From contig NC_079208.1 of NCBI RefSeq assembly GCF_026745355.1, forward strand, positions 54,325,276-54,389,275: 64,000 bases of DNA, written 5' to 3'. Both the position numbers and the translations under genes were made by a program. This stretch comes from Beta vulgaris subsp. vulgaris. Its lineage: Eukaryota; Streptophyta; Magnoliopsida; Caryophyllales; Amaranthaceae. This document shows, piece by piece, positions 60,050-64,000 of the stretch. Position 1 is the first letter of the stretch; each line of letters opens with the position of its first letter. The notes beneath the pieces were generated by a model. The model searched no databases. It saw nothing but the letters and a program-made list of their open reading frames with translations, and was not told the DNA's origin.

Positions 60050-60356
60050 CCTCCGTTTCCTAAATAACCAAGGCAAAAGTGAAAAAGTAGGAGAGAGATG
60101 AGAGGAATTATGAGAAGTGGGGAGTAAGAACTAAGAAGTATAAGAAGTAAATAAAAAATAGAGAGAGAAAAATGGGGTAGGCCGTAGGTGGGAGGGTTTT
60201 AAGTAGTTTAATTTATTTGGTGAGGGACCTCATGGGGGGACAAAAAGTGGGAGAATAATTGTTGGACATTTTACCTTATATAGATAAAGTAACAGTGTAA
60301 TCATTAAAAAGGAACAACCTGAAAAGGTAAGTGTATAGATTATAAAGAAACGGAGG
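60050..60356. mobile_element. Stowaway-like MITE, 307 bp
   Basis: TA then CCTCCGTTTCCTAAATAACC at the left, and GATTATAAAGAAACGGAGG then TA at the right. A second independent insertion in intron 4. Between it and exon 5 there is AT-rich DNA without recognised features. Confidence 0.75.
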
Positions 60357-62112
60357 TAGTATTTAACTACCCTTGTATATGGTTAGTAATCTCAAGTACC
60401 CCACCCCCCACCCCACGCACATACATAGGGTGAGGCTCTCTATGGTGTGGATCCTTTTATGTTATGGACCTTACACCTGCCGTTGTTTATGTAAATCAAA
60501 TGGTAGAGATTGTGCCTGATGACTAAAAAATCGCTACTTCAGGTAGCAATTTAGTTTGTATTACGCCTCGGTCTTGACCTTTGATTTACATGGTCCAACT
60601 ATTGCTTTTACTGTTCGCACCATAAGGCATAAGGTGTATTCTCACAAAAACATATAAGTATTGACTATTCGATTCACTTCACAAGTTTTTTTGGTGACGC
60701 TTGCCAATACAATATATTATCAATATATTCTCAAAGCAAAAATTATAGAATAGATTTTAAGAATACACATTAACACATTGTGACGAATCTAACAACGTTC
60801 TGCATGTATCTGCTTTTTCTTGAGTATATATCACAAAAGATAGTCAAATTAGAGTGTGAATAGCTCCAAAGTCAAATAGTGTCAACCAAAAAGAAATGGA
60901 GGATGTATCTTTCCTTATCATATGTATATAATATATTATATATCTATATGTAGGTTCCTTTCAAGTATACAAAAGAAGTGGTGTTTGCCATTTAAGAGAT
61001 GTCATATGTCATATATATAGTTAGTCAGTTAGTAAGTTAGATAACAGGTTTATTAGAGATGTAAGGGTTTCATAGATAAGGCTTCTTTTTAGAGTGGATA
61101 TTATGTTAAAAATAGCAGTATTACATAGTTTGTATGTTTTGACTGTATGATGTTGCAGAGCTTGAAGAATCATCTTGGAGAAGAGAAACTCAAGGTAAGG
61201 GTTTACTAAACTTCTGAAGGATTTAATTCTTTAGATAGAATACATTTTCTACTTGAGTGAGATCATATAGGGTTTCAAGGTTGGGCATTGTAATATTGTG
61301 AATGCTTGATGATAGGGTTAACTAAAAGAAGGCCATCATTAATTGCCTTAAATTTTGAAACTTAAGTCATATGAGGGTGCCTCAATTAGTCGTGAATAGT
61401 AGTAGGACTCCTTGAAATTTAGATAAGCTTTAATGTCATGGTGTGTGCATCATTTGCTTAAGTAGTTTGATTGGTTTTGCAATTTGTTGTTTTAGGAGTT
61501 AATCAATTTTACACTCAAGTACATTGCAGACCTGGATATTCCTATCAAAAGGTATGTGTGGATGTGTATGAATCTTTATTAATATCTGTTTATGTTTTTG
61601 TAAGAGCTCAATTAGTTTGTAGTATGTAGTATGTACTGCTTTCACCAACGAATTTGTGCAGGGGAACATTTGTTGAGTTTCGAAATGGGATGCTTAATGT
61701 TAAGAAATTGTAGCCAAGAAGAAAGAGATGAGTTTGAAAAGTATGATAAGGTATATACTTGCTTTTCCTATACATTTAATCTCATATATTAGTAAGGTCA
61801 TTAGCTTCTAATAGGTAGTTTTTGTGGAAATCAATTCACTTCTTATATAGGTCCACAAGATACGTGCAACTATGGTGTCTTTGTTGCGGGAGAAATTTGG
61901 TCACTTTGACCTGACATTTTCAATAGGAGGACAAATAAGCTTTGATGTAAGTAACTGTGAGACCTTTAAATGTTGTAAGTACTTGCGAATACAAATTCTC
62001 ATTTTGTTCTTGCAATTTATAGGTTTTTCCTCGTGGTTGGGATAAGACCTACTGTTTACGGTACCTCGATGCATTCAATGAGATTCACTTTTTTGGTGAC
62101 AAAACTTTTGAG

Positions 62113-62917
62113 GTGACATGTATTCTTCATCTCATATATGTTTTTTTGATCTTAAATGCTTCTACTTTTCTGATGCCTGAGTTAAGAATCAATTTCTATT
62201 TCTTTATCAAGTTGTGCTGTGTATCAGTCTACTCTTGATGCACATTTTGTTTATTCTCACTTGCTTCACACAATAATGTTGAGTTTTTGGCATATCATAT
62301 AATTACTTTTTATCTAGTTTTGTTTTAGTTAAGTTTTAGATTATCTGCTTATCTCAATTTGGAGCAATGGTAATGAAAATCTTCCCTCCTTTTTTCATCT
62401 CAACTTGGTCAGGAGCCTCTTTAGAGCCATAGGATGTTGATGTTGATATAGTGTGTCACATGCGGACCCCATTGTTGACCAAGGAGTCACGCTTCACGCA
62501 CTTAGGTTTACCTTAAAGATGGTTATGCAACACCTAGAGCCCCTGTACTCGTGTAAGTGTATTTTTATCTTTGCTACAAGCTTTTGCCCAAACAAGACCC
62601 CAGCATTCCGGACACTCAGTAATAAAATGCTTCAATTGTCCGTTGGTTTCTGTAATTGAAAACAGACTTGTTTTAAGACATGGAAGATAATATTAGTGTT
62701 GCTTGAAGAGTCGAAGGAATTTATGGAATGCTTTGATATGGATTTGGTCTCCTATGTAGGCAAGCCTATTATAGAAGAAGTACCTTTTTTAAGGAGTTAG
62801 GGGAAAATAAGCTAAGCGGCCTCATTTTTGTCCTCACATTTGCTCTTCTTTTTTGATAAGCTCACATTTGCTCTTCACAAATAAGTTATATACAACTATA
62901 TCCTAACTGTAGATAGC
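62113..62917. other. region after phosphomannomutase exon 9; no terminal exon seen
   Basis: Exon 9 ends in a normal donor (GAG|GTGACA), but no sequence for the expected last exon (GGNDYEI.., TV.SPEDT) was found here or up to 64000. No other gene recognised. Confidence 0.5.
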
Positions 62918-63095
62918 TCTAAAATAAATCAAACCTAATGTCTCTAGATAATTTTATGGATGTTTTTACACAGATCATTTAATTTCCTGGATGTTTCTAA
63001 AACAAATCAAACCTGATGTCTCTAGATAATTTCTCGGATGTTTCTACACAAATATCATTCAATTTCCTCGATATTTCTACACAAATATCATTCAT
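62918..63095. repeat. tandem repeats, 78-bp and 33-bp registers
   Basis: TCTAAAA(T/C)AAATCAAACCT recurs at 62918 and 62996 (period 78). Inside the second copy TTTCTACACAAATATCATTC recurs with a period of about 33 (about 63042 and 63075). Short frames through it repeat NDICVE-like peptides on the minus strand but match nothing I know. Confidence 0.75.
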
Positions 63096-63291
63096 TATAT
63101 TCCTTTTGGTAATTCTTCTAATATCCTCAACAAGCCAATCCACTAAACTCCTAGAAGACGCTTTCTTAAGTATCTCCTTGAAAGTTTTCATATTCAATAA
63201 TCTGATAGTATATGTAAATTCTCTGTAATGCCCCTAAAGACAGAATTTTTCTACTTCCCATCCCTCTCAATAAGCCAAGTACAACTTTATT

Positions 63292-63442
63292 GTACACCCG
63301 GGTGTACCATGAGCATGGTGCACCCAAGATTTTTTTTGCTCATTACTTATTTGAAACCTCCAAATGAGCAAAATTCACACAATAAGGAGAGTTTCGAAAG
63401 AGCAAATGAGAAAAAAAAAAGCCTTGGGTGTACCATGCACAT
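63292..63442. mobile_element. small MITE of the TACACCC hairpin family
   Basis: GTACACCCGGGTGTACCATG opens the left end, with AGCATGGTGCACCC after it. The right side has CTTGGGTGTACCATG. Inside are AATGAGCAAA words, as in the 45186 element. Shortest copy, with the right end partly decayed. The remaining sequence to 64000 has no recognised gene. Confidence 0.55.
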
Positions 63443-64000
63443 GCATAAGCCAGTATTGAAACCTTTTACGTTTGGTTTTTGCTTTTGGAGCCCTAAAAGA
63501 GAAATACCCTTTTCTTTTGGTGGGGGGTGCTTGCAAGAGACAAGTATTTGGTCTAACACCAAGTTGTTATCTAAGAGTCCGGAGTTGACCCATGAATAAG
63601 GAAGAAAATCATGACTAATTCATCAAGATCTATATTTTAGCCCTTTATTACACCTTCCATTAGTAAATATGATCTACTTCTTGGACTACAGTGCCTTACT
63701 AAAATTACGTAGGTCGATTTTTGAACTTTCAGAAGCTGACAAGTGTAACCTGTTCTTGGATAATTTATTTGGTTCAAATTTTCCAATGTATGTGAGGTGC
63801 AAAATAATTAAATGCAGAATTGTGTTAGTTCTGATGGTCTTCAACTCTATGTTTTTGGTATTGGAGTATAATGACCTTTAGTGTTCAGGATTTAATCTTA
63901 ACTTCCAAGAATTTAGACAGTAAATGGGACATATGCAGCTGATAACACTGTTCTGTTTAATTGTGAAAGTGGCTGTTTCAGCAGTCCATGGATATCTAAT

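Larger units (their letters stand above)
49901..62112 (+). pseudogene. PMM: phosphomannomutase gene copy, disrupted
   Basis: Phosphomannomutase (HAD superfamily) interconverts mannose-6-P and mannose-1-P in the cytosol for GDP-mannose and ascorbate synthesis. Exons by homology: 49901-49966, 56898-56942, 58674-58740, 58965-59041, 61159-61194, 61496-61551, 61662-61750, 61851-61946, 62023-62112. Exon 1 has the catalytic FDVDGTLT. Later exons give VVGGSDLIKISEQLGKT, GDYDYVFAENGLVAY, FTLKYIADLDIPIKR and [20 protein letters not shown]. Three faults: a 6.2-kb copia element follows exon 1, so codons 23-24 read TGT TAG (stop); exon 7 lacks about 11 nt where the family has NVSPIGRNCSQ, and its length (89 nt) breaks the phase that every other junction keeps; and the final GGNDYEI-type exon is absent up to 64000. 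Splice sites are otherwise intact, so loss is fairly recent. Confidence 0.85.

Overview
The window is a stretch of a transposon-rich eudicot plant nuclear genome. Evidence: long genes with many short exons and GT/AG introns, proteins matching plant-type families (GH35 beta-galactosidase 17, mitochondrial CPN60, an LBD transcription factor, phosphomannomutase), and a dense load of plant transposable elements (Ty1/copia, Ty3/gypsy, LINE, SINE, Helitron, Stowaway, Tourist, hAT and Mutator-type MITEs). No species can be named safely. No operons, rRNA genes, standard tRNA genes or CRISPR arrays are visible.

Layout. (1) 314-20487, plus strand: a 19-exon beta-galactosidase 17-type gene, reconstructable to 679 codons without a stop. 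Its 6.4-kb first intron holds a decayed Ty1/copia element (895-5831) whose 5' LTR was later split by a minus-strand Helitron (1008-3214). (2) 20488-29240: a gene-poor stretch with a second Helitron (21323-22069), a small minus-strand gene for a 66-residue Ala-rich protein (22646-22846), a LINE fragment, and a fold-back element holding a hAT-like MITE. (3) 29242-35587, plus strand: an 18-exon mitochondrial chaperonin gene (CPN60-like 2 / HSP60-3A type, 570 aa). (4) 37179-38162, minus strand: a one-exon LOB-domain gene (LBD27/SIDECAR POLLEN-like, 327 aa); its upstream side has collected a MULE-type MITE, a hAT MITE and a SINE, each with a visible target-site duplication. (5) 40700-49850: mostly repeats and TE fragments (long inverted-repeat elements, gypsy gag/protease, two LINE 3' ends) and an F-box fragment. 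(6) 49901-62112, plus strand: a phosphomannomutase gene copy that looks dead. A nearly intact Ty1/copia element (49967-56161, minus strand) sits exactly at the exon 1 / intron 1 junction, exon 7 has lost about 11 nt (frameshift), and the last exon is not in the window.

The functional host genes are unrelated housekeeping or regulatory genes: cell-wall or glycan galactoside hydrolysis, mitochondrial protein folding, and developmental transcription control. Exon structures were assembled by hand from homology, reading phase and GT/AG signals, and every exon chain was checked for phase. The observations most worth following are the exon-boundary retrotransposon insertion in the phosphomannomutase copy, the missing tRNA-type primer site in that element with a 14-nt self-complementary segment in its place, the Helitron insertion whose empty site is preserved in the sister LTR, and MITEs whose termini each carry a short perfect hairpin.
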